Shown here piece by piece: positions 38,669 through 47,587 of a DNA stretch of 64,000 nucleotides. The position numbers were made by a program, and so were the translations under genes. The notes under the pieces were generated by a model. The model searched no databases. It saw only the letters and a program-made list of their open reading frames with translations, and was not told the origin of the DNA. Source of the DNA: a virus; the IMG/VR virus record IMGVR_UViG_3300028392_000050, positions 23,294-87,293 of that record, one strand, 5' to 3'. Each line of letters starts with the position of its first letter. Within the stretch, counting starts at the first letter, position 1.

Positions 38669-39027
38669 TGACTGATACAATTATTGTTACCCCCTCACCA
38701 GTCGTAGAAGTTACCGTAACTCCTTCAGTCACTACATCTACTAATCCAGGCACTGTTAGCGTTTTTACAGGAACTCCGGGACCTACTGGACCAGTTGGAC
38801 CAACTGGACCTACAGGGCCACAAGGAACTTCTGGCGGTTCTCTAACTTTTACACAAAACTCAGTTACTACTACATGGACTATAACTCACGCTCTTGGGTA
38901 TTACCCAGCAGTTACAACAACTGATTCATCAGGAACAGTAATTGAAGGAACAATCTCTTATCCATCCATCACTTCGGTAGTAGTAACTTTTGGAATTGCT
39001 ACCAGCGGCTTTGCTTATCTATCTTAG
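38668..39027 (+). CDS. Collagen-like tail appendage protein
   Basis: 119 residues. Residues 32-51 are Gly-x-y repeats (TPGPTGPVGPTGPTGPQG), able to form a short triple helix. The C-terminal 60 residues form a beta domain ending VVVTFGIATSGFAYL, similar to the end domains of trimeric fibres. It starts at the last base of the previous gene. Confidence 0.8.
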   Translation: MTDTIIVTPSPVVEVTVTPSVTTSTNPGTVSVFTGTPGPTGPVGPTGPTGPQGTSGGSLTFTQNSVTTTWTITHALGYYPAVTTTDSSGTVIEGTISYPSITSVVVTFGIATSGFAYLS

Positions 39028-39035
39028 GAAAATAA

Positions 39036-40802
39036 ATGGCTAGATTATTTTTAACCCCAATTGACTTAAACGGTCTTGAACTACGAGGTGCTGTAATTGG
39101 CAACCTTCCAACTGCTTCTATCGACGCTATTACTTCTGGTGCTGGTCGTATTCAATATGACTCTTCACTAAATGTGCTAAAGTATCGTGACAATGCTGGT
39201 TGGAAAACAATTAGCACTTCTGCTGGAACCGTAACTTCCGTAGCCGGCACCTCCGGAAGAATTACTGCTTCTGGTACTACTTCGGTAACCCTAGATTTAG
39301 CGGCTAATTATGGTGATAATCTAAACCCATATGCTTCAAAAAGCGCTAATACTATCCTTGCTGCTCCTAACGGCTCTACTGGTGTTCCAACATTTCGTGC
39401 TCTTGCTGCTGCTGATATTCCTAGCACTCTAAATGCAACTATTTTTAGTGGCGCTGTTGCTATGGGTACCTACAGAATTACTGGCGTTGGTGACCCGTCA
39501 GCTGCTCAAGACGCTGCTACTAAGGCATATGTAGATACTATTGCTACTGGCATTAATGCTCACGAAGCCGTGTCTTATGCTTCAACCGCTGAAATTACAG
39601 GAACTTACTCAAACGGTGTTTCTGGTGTAGGAGCAACTCTTACTGGAACTGGCTCACTGGTAATTGACGGTTACACTGTTGTTTCTGGTGATGCAGGTAC
39701 CAACGTTCAAGGCGGAACTGGACTTAGAGTTCTACTAAAAAACCAGACTACAAACACTGACCAAAACGGTATTTATACTGTAACTGCCTGTGTTTCTACA
39801 ACTAGCTGGACTCTTACTCGTGCATATGATTATGACGCTCTTGGTGAAGTGGCTGCTGGTGACTTTACCTATGTACTTCTTGGAAGCGCAAACGCTAAAT
39901 TTACTTTTGTTCAAACTAGCAAACCTGCCGCTATTAGCGGTGTTGGTACTACAGCAAACGCTATTACTTTTGGTGTCTTTGCTAACGGTAATATTAGCGG
40001 TACTGTAGCAGTTAACCAAGGTGGTACAGGGCAGACTACATTTACCTCTAACGGTGTTCTTTTGGGTAACGCTGGTAGTGCGCTTAACGTGACTGCTGCC
40101 GGAACTGCAGACCAGGTATTGCGTATTCCAGGTGCTGGAGGTGCGCCTGCGTTTGGTGCCATTGACCTAAGCAAGTCTGCCGCTGTAACTGGTTTGCTAT
40201 CCCCTACAAATGGCGGAACTGGTGTAAACAACGGTTCTAAAACTATTACCCTTAGCGGTAGCGCGACTATTGGTTCTAACACAGATACTGTTCAATTCAC
40301 TACTGCAGGTAACACTAACGTAACTTTGCCTACTACTGGTACTTTGCTTACCGCAGCAGGCGCTGTTACTTCTGTAAACGGCTCTGTAGGAGCAGTAAGT
40401 AACATAGCAGTAACTAACGCTGCTAACACCTTTACTGGAACTCAAACTGTTCAAGCCGCTGCTACACAGGATTCTGTAAAGGTTGCTGGACGTGCGGGCG
40501 GTACCTCAAGCTATGCAGTTACTTTGACTCCAGCAACACTAAACGGTAGCGTCACGCTCACCCTACCTAGCTCACAAGCTGCTCAGGGGTTCACCTTAGC
40601 GCGTACTTTGACCGGAACTGTTACAGTAGCCTCGGGTACTGGTACAATTACACATAATATGAATAACCAATATGTTCTTGTTCAGATTTTTGATAACAGT
40701 ACTAACGCTCTTGTAGATATGGACGTCACATTAGCTACCGCAAATACAGTTACCGTTGCAGCTACCACAGATGCAACATACCGTTACGTAATTATTGGAT
40801 AA
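39036..40802 (+). CDS. Tail fibre protein
   Basis: 588 residues, Thr/Gly/Ala/Asn-rich. It has hallmarks of phage tail fibres: DAATKAYVDTI near residue 160, the AVNQGGTGQTTF motif near 328 and a second NGGTGVNN near 395. Its C-terminus (THNMNNQYVLVQIFDNSTN) fits the tip domain. Trimeric attachment fibre; the target receptor cannot be told. Confidence 0.88.
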   Translation: MARLFLTPIDLNGLELRGAVIGNLPTASIDAITSGAGRIQYDSSLNVLKYRDNAGWKTISTSAGTVTSVAGTSGRITASGTTSVTLDLAANYGDNLNPYASKSANTILAAPNGSTGVPTFRALAAADIPSTLNATIFSGAVAMGTYRITGVGDPSAAQDAATKAYVDTIATGINAHEAVSYASTAEITGTYSNGVSGVGATLTGTGSLVIDGYTVVSGDAGTNVQGGTGLRVLLKNQTTNTDQNGIYTVTACVSTTSWTLTRAYDYDALGEVAAGDFTYVLLGSANAKFTFVQTSKPAAISGVGTTANAITFGVFANGNISGTVAVNQGGTGQTTFTSNGVLLGNAGSALNVTAAGTADQVLRIPGAGGAPAFGAIDLSKSAAVTGLLSPTNGGTGVNNGSKTITLSGSATIGSNTDTVQFTTAGNTNVTLPTTGTLLTAAGAVTSVNGSVGAVSNIAVTNAANTFTGTQTVQAAATQDSVKVAGRAGGTSSYAVTLTPATLNGSVTLTLPSSQAAQGFTLARTLTGTVTVASGTGTITHNMNNQYVLVQIFDNSTNALVDMDVTLATANTVTVAATTDATYRYVIIG

Positions 40803-40805
40803 TAA

Positions 40806-41447
40806 ATGACTAAAAACATATATACTGATTTAAACGCTACTGGTCGTACAATAACTGCTGGTGGATTAAGCCTTCCTAGTACAACTTCAACCATTACTTT
40901 AAACTCTTCAGTTGGAGCATCGGGTCAAGTTCTTACTTCTGCTGGTTCTGGTTCTACCCCTACTTGGACTAACGTTGGATACACGGCTCTTGTAGGAACC
41001 CCGTATGCCATTGTTGGAACACAACCATCATTCACAAGCATACCCGCAACCTACAAAAAACTTGTTGTTCAAATAAAGTTTGATAACATAGGAAGTCTTT
41101 CTGGAACTTTTTATATGAGCGTAAATTCTAACTCCTCTGTTTCTTACACAACATACACTACTGGCTCATCTAGTGCATCAGTTTCTACAAGCAATACTTC
41201 TGGAATTCCTTTAACTACAACGTCAGCTTCACCAACAACAACTAATATATATACAGTTGAAATACCAAACTATACTTCACCAAACCCAACCATGTGGCTT
41301 TCTGGTGGAGTTGGAGGTACAACAAATGCGTCAAGATTTGGAGCAGCAAGCACTACATCAGCGATAACTCAAATATCTTTTCAAGCAGCAACTTCCAACA
41401 GTTGGACAGGTGCGACAGGAACTATTTGGATTTACGGAGTAAACTAA
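40806..41447 (+). CDS. Tail fibre-like protein
   Basis: 213 residues. N-terminus NATGRTITAGGLSLPSTT resembles fibre shafts. The C-terminal 150 residues form a beta domain (KKLVVQIKFDNIG, then SAITQISFQAATS) likely to be a receptor-binding head. Starts six bases after the previous stop. A separate fibre or a second subunit of the same one. Confidence 0.75.
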   Translation: MTKNIYTDLNATGRTITAGGLSLPSTTSTITLNSSVGASGQVLTSAGSGSTPTWTNVGYTALVGTPYAIVGTQPSFTSIPATYKKLVVQIKFDNIGSLSGTFYMSVNSNSSVSYTTYTTGSSSASVSTSNTSGIPLTTTSASPTTTNIYTVEIPNYTSPNPTMWLSGGVGGTTNASRFGAASTTSAITQISFQAATSNSWTGATGTIWIYGVN

Positions 41448-41638
41448 TGAACAGAATAACTGAAGTAAATTGTGAAACTGGAGAAGTAACCGAAAGAGAT
41501 GAAACTCCAGAAGAAATTGCGGCAAGAGAGCAAGCCGCTCAACAAGAAGCAGAAGCATTAGCCACTAGACAATCTGCTTTAGCAAAACTTCAAGCCCTAG
41601 GACTAACAGAAGAAGAAGTTAAGGCTCTACTGGGCTAA
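41447..41638 (+). CDS. Small tail-fibre-associated protein
   Basis: 63 residues from ATG 41447, whose A is the last base of the previous stop (TAATG). Charged N-terminus, then a long Ala/Gln/Glu helix and the ending LGLTEEEVKALLG, as found in small proteins coded after phage fibre genes (assembly-chaperone-like). Confidence 0.68.
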   Translation: MNRITEVNCETGEVTERDETPEEIAAREQAAQQEAEALATRQSALAKLQALGLTEEEVKALLG

Positions 41639-41659
41639 ATAAACATTTAGAATAGGATT

Positions 41660-42190
41660 ATGCGTTCATATACTCCAGGCGGTCGGTTTGACGCTGACTT
41701 TGAATCAGATGCCATCAGCGATGGTATAACCGCCGACCGCACCAACCCTGTGGGTGTTTTGGCTCAATGGTGGACATTTAACTCTAGTTATGTAAATGAC
41801 CCTATTTATGACGTTGAGCCAATTGGTGTAGGCCGCGTTTGGGATGGGCCTAAGATGGTTCCTGTTGTAGCCGTATCTATCGGTGAAGGTGCTTCGGTAC
41901 TTAATGAGCGCGGTTTCTACAACGTAGACACCCTACATTTGACCTTTAATATTGATGACGCTTTTGCTGTTGCGCCTGAAATTTTTGATGATAGAGGTTT
42001 GGTTAAGTCAAGTATTGACCTAGTGGATAAGTATAGAATTGTATTTAAGAACGAAGTTTACAGGCCAAATAAGACCCAGCCTGCTGGATTAGTAGCTAAC
42101 CGCCACACCATGATTGTCATGGACTGCACACAGCTGGCACCAGATGAGCTTGTAAACGACGTTCAATTCCTTGCCTACGCACAACCATAG
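41660..42190 (+). CDS. Neck or tail-completion protein
   Basis: 176 residues, beta-rich by pattern (VVAVSIGEGASVLN, VDTLHLTFNID), aromatic N-terminus. Set between tail fibre and basic small proteins; in this arrangement head-tail connector proteins are expected, but no clear signature is visible. Confidence 0.6.
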   Translation: MRSYTPGGRFDADFESDAISDGITADRTNPVGVLAQWWTFNSSYVNDPIYDVEPIGVGRVWDGPKMVPVVAVSIGEGASVLNERGFYNVDTLHLTFNIDDAFAVAPEIFDDRGLVKSSIDLVDKYRIVFKNEVYRPNKTQPAGLVANRHTMIVMDCTQLAPDELVNDVQFLAYAQP

Positions 42191-42199
42191 GAGATATAA

Positions 42200-42517
42200 A
42201 TGCCAGATATTGGCTCAAAAGTAACACACGTAATCCAGAACCAAACTAAAGACGGTGACTGGAAGAACATGACTAAGCATGAAGGTCTTGCTGAGGCTAA
42301 GGCTCACATGGAAAACTACATCCCAAAGAAAAAGCAAGACAGTTACCGTATTAGAACTATTGGTCAAGCTGGCCTTACTAGAGATGTAGACAAAGCACCT
42401 GCTGCTAAGAAGGCTGCACCAGTCGCAAAGAAGGCTGCTCCAGTAAAGAAGGCTGCTCCTGCACCTAAGAAGGCTGCCCCAGTTGCTAAGAAAGCTGCTC
42501 CTAAGAAGGCTAAGTAA
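42200..42517 (+). CDS. Histone H1-like basic protein
   Basis: 105 residues. N-terminal 60 form a small domain (TKDGDWKNMTKHEGLAEAKAH); the end is a run of AAPVAKKAAP-type repeats, the composition of bacterial and eukaryotic linker-histone tails. Probably binds phage DNA or other acidic partners. It begins a cluster of Lys-rich small proteins. Confidence 0.78.
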   Translation: MPDIGSKVTHVIQNQTKDGDWKNMTKHEGLAEAKAHMENYIPKKKQDSYRIRTIGQAGLTRDVDKAPAAKKAAPVAKKAAPVKKAAPAPKKAAPVAKKAAPKKAK

Positions 42518-42648
42518 TGCCTTTTAAATCTAAGCAACAAGAAAAATGGATGTTTGCTACTAAGCCAGAGATGGCTAAGCAGTGGGCAAAAGAAACCCCT
42601 AACCAAAAAACACTACCTAAAAAAGTAAAGAAGAAAAAGAAAAAATGA
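42517..42648 (+). CDS. Small basic protein of a widespread phage family
   Basis: 43 residues: MPFKSKQQEKWMFATKPEMA, then KQWAKETPN and a Lys tail. Phages of many hosts code a short protein with the same MPFKSKxQxRxMFA...WAKETP pattern; function unknown. Its start overlaps the previous stop, and the next start lies in its own end (ATGA). Confidence 0.8.
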   Translation: MPFKSKQQEKWMFATKPEMAKQWAKETPNQKTLPKKVKKKKKK

Positions 42649-42791
42649 CTATCGACCTACCTTATTACACCGGCTTAATTTTGGCTTTTGGTGCTGTTAT
42701 TATCCCTGTTGTAGCTATTTTGGCTACCGCATGGTTGAATCTGTGTCGCAAGGGTTCTGATTGCTCTTGCTCTAACGAATCTGAGTGGTAA
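42645..42791 (+). CDS. Small membrane protein
   Basis: 48 residues: one hydrophobic helix (YTGLILAFGAVIIPVVAILA), then CRKGSDCSC. No signal peptide cleavage site is clear. The ATG overlaps the previous stop (ATGA). Possible holin-like or unknown function. Confidence 0.7.
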   Translation: MTIDLPYYTGLILAFGAVIIPVVAILATAWLNLCRKGSDCSCSNESEW

Positions 42792-42793
42792 AC

Positions 42794-42970
42794 ATGGCTA
42801 AAGAAAAGAAAGTCTGGGACACCCCAGACCCTACTAAAAAAGACAAAAAGCTGTCATCGGCTAAGAAGTCTGCTGCTAAGGCTCGCGCTAAGGCTGCTGG
42901 TAGACCTTACCCTAACCTAGTAGACAACATGGCTGCTGCTAAAAAGAAAAAGAAGAAGAAAAATGGCTAA
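42794..42970 (+). CDS. Lys-rich small protein
   Basis: 58 residues from ATG 42794 (MAKEKKVWDTPDPTKKDKK), chosen over the GTG at 42785. Lys/Ala-rich middle and a run of Lys at the end, overlapping the next start. Confidence 0.7.
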   Translation: MAKEKKVWDTPDPTKKDKKLSSAKKSAAKARAKAAGRPYPNLVDNMAAAKKKKKKKNG

Positions 42971-43274
42971 AACACCTGCTTGGGAGCGTAAAGAAGGTAA
43001 AAATCCTAATGGCGGCTTAAACGCCAAGGGCCGTGCTTCGGCTAAGGCTCAGGGTCACGACCTTAAGGCCCCTGTTAAATCTGGCGATAACCCTCGCCGT
43101 GCATCTTTCCTAGCGCGTATGGCTGGTAACCCAGGACCTGAGCGTAAGCCAAACGGTGAGCCTACACGTCTGCTATTATCATTACAGGCATGGGGAGCAT
43201 CCTCAAAGGCTGATGCAAAGAAAAAAGCAGCCGCTATGTCAAAGCGTCTTGAATCTAAAAAAGGAAAAAAGTAA
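42963..43274 (+). CDS. DUF6321-like small protein
   Basis: 103 residues. MAKTPAWERKEGKNPNGGLN, AKGRASAKAQG and VKSGDNPRRASFLARMAGN match a widely distributed phage family that I recall as DUF6321. The basic, Gly-rich surface fits nucleic-acid binding; the function is not known. Confidence 0.82.
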   Translation: MAKTPAWERKEGKNPNGGLNAKGRASAKAQGHDLKAPVKSGDNPRRASFLARMAGNPGPERKPNGEPTRLLLSLQAWGASSKADAKKKAAAMSKRLESKKGKK

Positions 43275-43592
43275 ATGGCCTTATCTCAAACTTTAAACAC
43301 TGTCGGTGGAACCGCAGTAAAGCTTAGCCCTACTGTAGATGGTACTTGGGTTGCTGCTACTCTAATTGTGCAAAACAACAGCACTGCTGACACTATTTAT
43401 TTAGGTACTTCTGCAGTAACTAGCAGCGCTTATGGCTATGTTTTGCCTCCAGGCACTACTAACGTAAAAAACTCAGTTACTATCAGCCTTAATACTTCTG
43501 ATGTACTTTACGCTGTATCTAGCTCAACTTCTACCCCAGTACCTGTTATAACCTTAAAAAACACATTTACTGCGCAGGTTCCTGCTAGCTAA
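43275..43592 (+). CDS. Beta-rich structural protein
   Basis: 105 residues with no Cys, a beta-sandwich pattern (AATLIVQNNSTADTIYLGTS) and Thr/Val/Ser-rich. Similar small proteins decorate phage heads or tails. It starts directly after the previous stop. Confidence 0.7.
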   Translation: MALSQTLNTVGGTAVKLSPTVDGTWVAATLIVQNNSTADTIYLGTSAVTSSAYGYVLPPGTTNVKNSVTISLNTSDVLYAVSSSTSTPVPVITLKNTFTAQVPAS

Positions 43593-43594
43593 AA

Positions 43595-43777
43595 GTGAAA
43601 CCTAAAAAGCCACAAGCCCTAAATAAAGCCGCTAAAGTGATGCGTAATATAGCATCGGCTGAATTAAATAAGAATATGGGCAAGTTTAAAACCGGACCTA
43701 ATGCCAATCCTGCCACTAAACGAAGTAAGACAAGATCGGCGGCTAAAGCTAAAGCCGTTGAAGATTTTAAGGAGTAA
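43595..43777 (+). CDS. Lys-rich small protein
   Basis: 60 residues, GTG start (MKPKKPQALNKAAKVMR), Lys/Ala-rich, no Cys. Starts two bases after the previous stop. Function unknown. Confidence 0.65.
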   Translation: MKPKKPQALNKAAKVMRNIASAELNKNMGKFKTGPNANPATKRSKTRSAAKAKAVEDFKE

Positions 43778-43785
43778 AAGCAATA

Positions 43786-43842
43786 ATGCCTGAATGTAAG
43801 TGCGATAATTGTAAATGTCGAAAGGACCAGCCTAATGGCTAA
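43786..43842 (+). CDS. Cys-rich micropeptide
   Basis: 18 residues: MPECKCDNCKCRKDQPNG. Four Cys in CKCDNCKC could hold one zinc. AAGGAG lies about 12 bases before the ATG, and the end overlaps the next gene by eight bases. Very short, so it may be a chance frame. Confidence 0.4.
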   Translation: MPECKCDNCKCRKDQPNG

Positions 43843-44029
43843 GAAAACAGCAAAAAAACCTCCTCTAGGTCAGGGTGGCCGCTTTAAGGCCATTGAAAAA
43901 AAGGCTGAGAAGTCTGGTGCAAGTAATCCCGCTGCGGTCGCCGCTGCTGCCGGTATCAAAAAGTACGGCGAAAAGAAAATGGTAAAGCTTGAGCAAAAAG
44001 GCAAGCGCGACGCTAAGAAAGGCAAATAA
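43835..44029 (+). CDS. Lys-rich small protein
   Basis: 64 residues: MAKKTAKKPPLGQGGRFKAI, then KKAEKSGASNPAAVAA and a Lys-rich end. The GxGGRFKA...GA.NP.A.AA pattern recurs in small phage proteins. Function unknown. Confidence 0.72.
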   Translation: MAKKTAKKPPLGQGGRFKAIEKKAEKSGASNPAAVAAAAGIKKYGEKKMVKLEQKGKRDAKKGK

Positions 44030-44031
44030 CC

Positions 44032-44295
44032 ATGGCTAAGAAGATGGAAAAGTGCGGCAAGTGTGCCGGATGTAAAAAGGGCACTATGTGCACTAAGGAG
44101 TGGACCAATTCTAAGGCAGATAAAATTGCCGATAAGAAGATGGAAAAGGGTATGACCTCTGCTCAGAAGAAGGCCTTTGAAAAGGGCGACAAGAAGATGG
44201 ATGCTAAGAAGCCATCTAAGGCTGCTGACATGAAGATGGACAAGGCTCTAGCCGCTAAGGTTAAGAAGACTGTCCCAGCTAAGAAAAAGAAGTAA
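44032..44295 (+). CDS. Lys/Met-rich protein with Cys cluster
   Basis: 87 residues. N-terminus has CGKCAGCKKGTMC, four Cys able to bind zinc; the rest is a repeated KKM/DKKMEKG pattern rich in Lys and Met, ending KKTVPAKKKK. Last gene before a terminator. Confidence 0.72.
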   Translation: MAKKMEKCGKCAGCKKGTMCTKEWTNSKADKIADKKMEKGMTSAQKKAFEKGDKKMDAKKPSKAADMKMDKALAAKVKKTVPAKKKK

Positions 44296-44309
44296 ATAAA
44301 AAAGTTTAG

Positions 44310-44336
44310 CCCCCCGCAAGGGGGGTTTTCTTTTAT
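44310..44336 (+). terminator. Terminator after the Lys-rich cluster
   Basis: CCCCCC-GCAA-GGGGGG followed by TTTTCTTTT. Confidence 0.95.
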
Positions 44337-44403
44337 CCTAGAAGTAGCCCTATGCTGGGGCTGATGTAAATTTGCGCTGTATATTGCTACTCCAATGGAG
44401 ACT

Positions 44404-44553
44404 ATGATGTCAGGTATTGACAAGGACCCTAAGTCCAAGGTATCTAAGCCTTCGGACAAGAAGTTTTTTCTAGGTTTTACAGACGCATACCCAATTCATA
44501 CTGTCCCAATGTTTATAGCAATATTAAGTAACGCGGTGCGGCGCAAAAAATGA
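44404..44553 (+). CDS. Small hypothetical protein
   Basis: 49 residues, starting MMSGIDKDPKSK and ending in a hydrophobic segment (IHTVPMFIAILSNAVRRKK) that may be membrane-associated. Its stop overlaps the next ATG (ATGA). A second ATG at 44407 is equally possible. Confidence 0.62.
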   Translation: MMSGIDKDPKSKVSKPSDKKFFLGFTDAYPIHTVPMFIAILSNAVRRKK

Positions 44554-44876
44554 ATATAGAATTTAAAGCTTCCGCAGCTAAATCATTAAAAAATGTTAGC
44601 TCTGAGTTAACCGTGCTTCTAAAAGAGGACGCTGTTCGCGCTAACTGGCCTACCTACATAGTTAATAAGCTAAAAGTAGCAATTCAAGATTTAAATATAG
44701 TCATCTATTACCCTATAAAGTTTGCCGATGAGGTTGAAAACCTGGAATATGGCACACAAAGTGACTCTCCTCAATCTATATTTAGGATGTTTATCACTAA
44801 ACACGGTGACGCTATCTCTGAAAATATGGCTGAATGGTCTGTTGACTACTTAGTAGGGCAGGACTTAATACCATGA
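44550..44876 (+). CDS. Neck-like hypothetical protein
   Basis: 108 residues, helical, located just before the tail terminator candidate. The order neck, tail terminator, sheath, tube is usual in myoviruses, which suggests a connector role. Overlaps the next gene by four bases (ATGA). Confidence 0.6.
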   Translation: MNIEFKASAAKSLKNVSSELTVLLKEDAVRANWPTYIVNKLKVAIQDLNIVIYYPIKFADEVENLEYGTQSDSPQSIFRMFITKHGDAISENMAEWSVDYLVGQDLIP

Positions 44877-45490
44877 GTTTTATATTAAGTGAAGATTTGG
44901 CCCTTAAAACCCTACTTACGGGCATTGTAGTTGCTGATGAAAAGAACACCAATCGCCCTGTAGGCGTATGGTTTGCTAACCCAGACCTAGAGTCTAGAGA
45001 CCAAAGCTACCCTTATATTACTATTGAGCTACTGGATTTTGACCCAGCTACTTACCGCCAACAGTCTGGGTTATTCCAGGATAACGACGTTCAGGGAACC
45101 ATTGCCCCCAGTGGAAATACCTCTTATACGTACGAAATACCTATTGCTTGGGACTTGGTATATCAAATTACCACCTATTCTCGCCACCCTAGGCATGATA
45201 GGACTATTATTGCTTATCTTTTAAACAAGGTTTTTATATCAAAACGCGGTTATTTGGCTGTTCCTAATGATTTAGGCACCGAGACATCTTATCGCCATTT
45301 GATATTAGAAGAGTTCACAAAACGTGATACCATAGAAAATAACCGTAGGTTATTTAGAAATGTATTCACCGTGACAGTAAGCAGCGAAGGTACTGTGGCT
45401 TCATACACATCTACACCAAGCATAGTATCTACCGTAAATATTAATAAAAAAACAACATCCGATATCCCACCTGGACAACAACCTATTTAA
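44873..45490 (+). CDS. Tail terminator / completion protein candidate
   Basis: 205 residues directly upstream of the sheath gene. A mixed alpha/beta domain with ITIELLDFDP, AWDLVYQITTYSRHPRH and DRTIIAYLLNKVF, as in proteins that cap the sheathed tail. Assignment rests on position and general fold pattern. Confidence 0.68.
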   Translation: MSFILSEDLALKTLLTGIVVADEKNTNRPVGVWFANPDLESRDQSYPYITIELLDFDPATYRQQSGLFQDNDVQGTIAPSGNTSYTYEIPIAWDLVYQITTYSRHPRHDRTIIAYLLNKVFISKRGYLAVPNDLGTETSYRHLILEEFTKRDTIENNRRLFRNVFTVTVSSEGTVASYTSTPSIVSTVNINKKTTSDIPPGQQPI

Positions 45491-45529
45491 TATTTGTTTA
45501 ACCTCAACTAAACCCAAGGAGAAAATCTT

Positions 45530-47575
45530 ATGGCGACATACAACCGCCCTGGAGTATACCTAGAAGAAGTACCGTCTTCCGCAGCGCTATCCTCTACCCC
45601 TACTGCTACAGTAGCCACTTTCATTGGCGCTTTTGCAAAGGGACCCACTACCACTACTCTAATAACCTCATGGAATCAATTTGTTTCTTTGTACGGTGAC
45701 ATTGTATACAACACTGCAGATACTGACGGCGCTATTGCTGTTTATCTATTTTTCTCAAACGGAGGAAGCCAGTGTTACGTAAAGCGCGTAGCAGCTTCGG
45801 ATGCAGTCGCTTCTACTGTCGCTATTAAGGGAAACGCTACAGTTGCTATTGCTACTGGCTCTACTGTTGCGCAAAGCGGAACCTCAACTACCTACACCAG
45901 TGCCGCTCACGGTCTAAAGGTTGGTCAGACTGTAGTGGTTTCAGGAGTTATAGCTTCTACTGCAACCCCTACTAACGTTTATCAGGGTACTTTCGTAGTA
46001 ACTGCTGTCCCTAGTACAACTACCTTTACCGTCACAAATGCTTCTGCTCCTGCTACTGCTGTTGCAATTACAACTGCTGGTACAGTTACATCTCAAAGCA
46101 GCACCACAGAGCTTACTCTTACTGCTAAAAACCCTGGTGCTTGGAGCAACGGACTTTACTACGAAATCTCAAGCTCAACATCAAGCACCACATACCCAGG
46201 TAAGTACTTTAACTTGGCTATCTACTCTGGCGGTACCACTTCTGGTTACATTGTAGAGCGTTTTAGCGACCTTACTTTACTGTCTTCAGAGCCGTCTTAT
46301 GCACCTACTATTATTAACGCCTCATCTAATTATGTAGTTGCTACTGATTCAAACGCAGCAAACCACACTCCAGCTAACTTTGCTAACACAAACACTCCTG
46401 TAACAACTGCTCTTGTTGCTGTAAGCGCCGTGGGTGGAAATGGTGGTACATCAGGTACAACCGTTACCCTCACCGGAACTATCCCAACAGTTAGCGTTGG
46501 AATGGCTGTAATTGGTAAGGGTATTACAAGTGGAACTACTGTAACTGCGTTCAGCAGCCCTACAGTAACTCTAAGCTCTGCTATGGCTGTAGCTGATGGA
46601 ACCTCAATTACATTTGTAAACTCAGCGCTTACTGGCGGAACTGATGGCGCATCACCTGTAAGTGATACTAACGTTGCTAGTGCTGTTTCAAGTTTGGACG
46701 CAATTGCGCAGCCTATTTTGCTAAATGCTCCTGGTATTACAGATGCTACTAACGTTAACACACTTCTTTCATACGCTTATAACCGCGGAGATGTGTTTGT
46801 AATTATTGACCCTACAAAGTCTACTTCTGACGTTACAAGCCAGCTTACTTTAACTAACTCATACACTGGTGGCTCATCCGGTTCTGCGGCACAAGGATTT
46901 GGTGCGGTTTACTTCCCTAACCTAACTATTCCAAACCCTACATCTAGCGCACCTGGTTCAACTATTACTGCTTACCCAGGTGGAGCAATTGCGGCTAAGT
47001 ACGCGACTACTGATGCATCTCGTGGCGTATTTAAGTCACCTGCTGGCCTAGAAGCTCGCCTATCTGGAGTTGTGTCAGTTACTTCTCTAACTAACACAGA
47101 GCTAGATTACCTAAACAATGGAACATCAAGCCCTGATACATTTGCTAAGGCTACTCCAGTAAACGCTATTCGCTACATCCCAGGTTCTGGAATTGTGGTA
47201 ATGGGTGCGCGTACATTGAGCAGCACTTACAACAACCGTTATATCTCAGTACGTAGAAGCCTTATTTACTTACGTAAGGTTCTTACTGATTCAACTGCAT
47301 TTGCTCTATTTGAGTCAAACGACGAACGTCTATGGAACCGTCTACAGACTACTTGTGAAGCAATCCTTATTAACTTCTGGCAATCTGGAGGTCTAAAGGG
47401 AACTACAGCGTTGGACGCTTTCTATGTTAAAGCAGACAGCTCTATCAACACCGTATCCAGCGTTGCTGCTGGTGAGGTTCACCTAGAAATCGGTGTAGCC
47501 CTTCAGCGCCCTGCTGAATTTGTGGTAATCCGTATTAGCCAGTACGACAGTGGTTCTGTTGTAACAATCCTGTAG
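45530..47575 (+). CDS. Tail sheath protein
   Basis: 681 residues. N-terminus MATYNRPGVYLEEVPSS and LYGDIVYNTADTDGAIAVYLFFSNGGSQCYVKRV are typical of contractile sheaths. The C-terminal domain has VNAIRYIPGSGIVVMGARTLS, YISVRRSLIYLRKVLTDSTA, FALFESNDERLW and LEIGVALQRPAEFVVIRISQ, all conserved sheath elements. Residues about 100-185 and 300-370 are inserted beta modules (HGLKVGQTVVVSG..., VGMAVIGKGITSGTTVTA...) that lengthen it relative to typical 450-500-residue sheaths. Confidence 0.96.
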   Translation: MATYNRPGVYLEEVPSSAALSSTPTATVATFIGAFAKGPTTTTLITSWNQFVSLYGDIVYNTADTDGAIAVYLFFSNGGSQCYVKRVAASDAVASTVAIKGNATVAIATGSTVAQSGTSTTYTSAAHGLKVGQTVVVSGVIASTATPTNVYQGTFVVTAVPSTTTFTVTNASAPATAVAITTAGTVTSQSSTTELTLTAKNPGAWSNGLYYEISSSTSSTTYPGKYFNLAIYSGGTTSGYIVERFSDLTLLSSEPSYAPTIINASSNYVVATDSNAANHTPANFANTNTPVTTALVAVSAVGGNGGTSGTTVTLTGTIPTVSVGMAVIGKGITSGTTVTAFSSPTVTLSSAMAVADGTSITFVNSALTGGTDGASPVSDTNVASAVSSLDAIAQPILLNAPGITDATNVNTLLSYAYNRGDVFVIIDPTKSTSDVTSQLTLTNSYTGGSSGSAAQGFGAVYFPNLTIPNPTSSAPGSTITAYPGGAIAAKYATTDASRGVFKSPAGLEARLSGVVSVTSLTNTELDYLNNGTSSPDTFAKATPVNAIRYIPGSGIVVMGARTLSSTYNNRYISVRRSLIYLRKVLTDSTAFALFESNDERLWNRLQTTCEAILINFWQSGGLKGTTALDAFYVKADSSINTVSSVAAGEVHLEIGVALQRPAEFVVIRISQYDSGSVVTIL

Positions 47576-47587
47576 GAGGAAATATAA

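Noticed and set aside
39735-40454. Three - strand ORFs inside the tail fibre gene
   Set aside because: Mirror frames of the Thr/Gly/Ala-rich fibre repeats; no start context.
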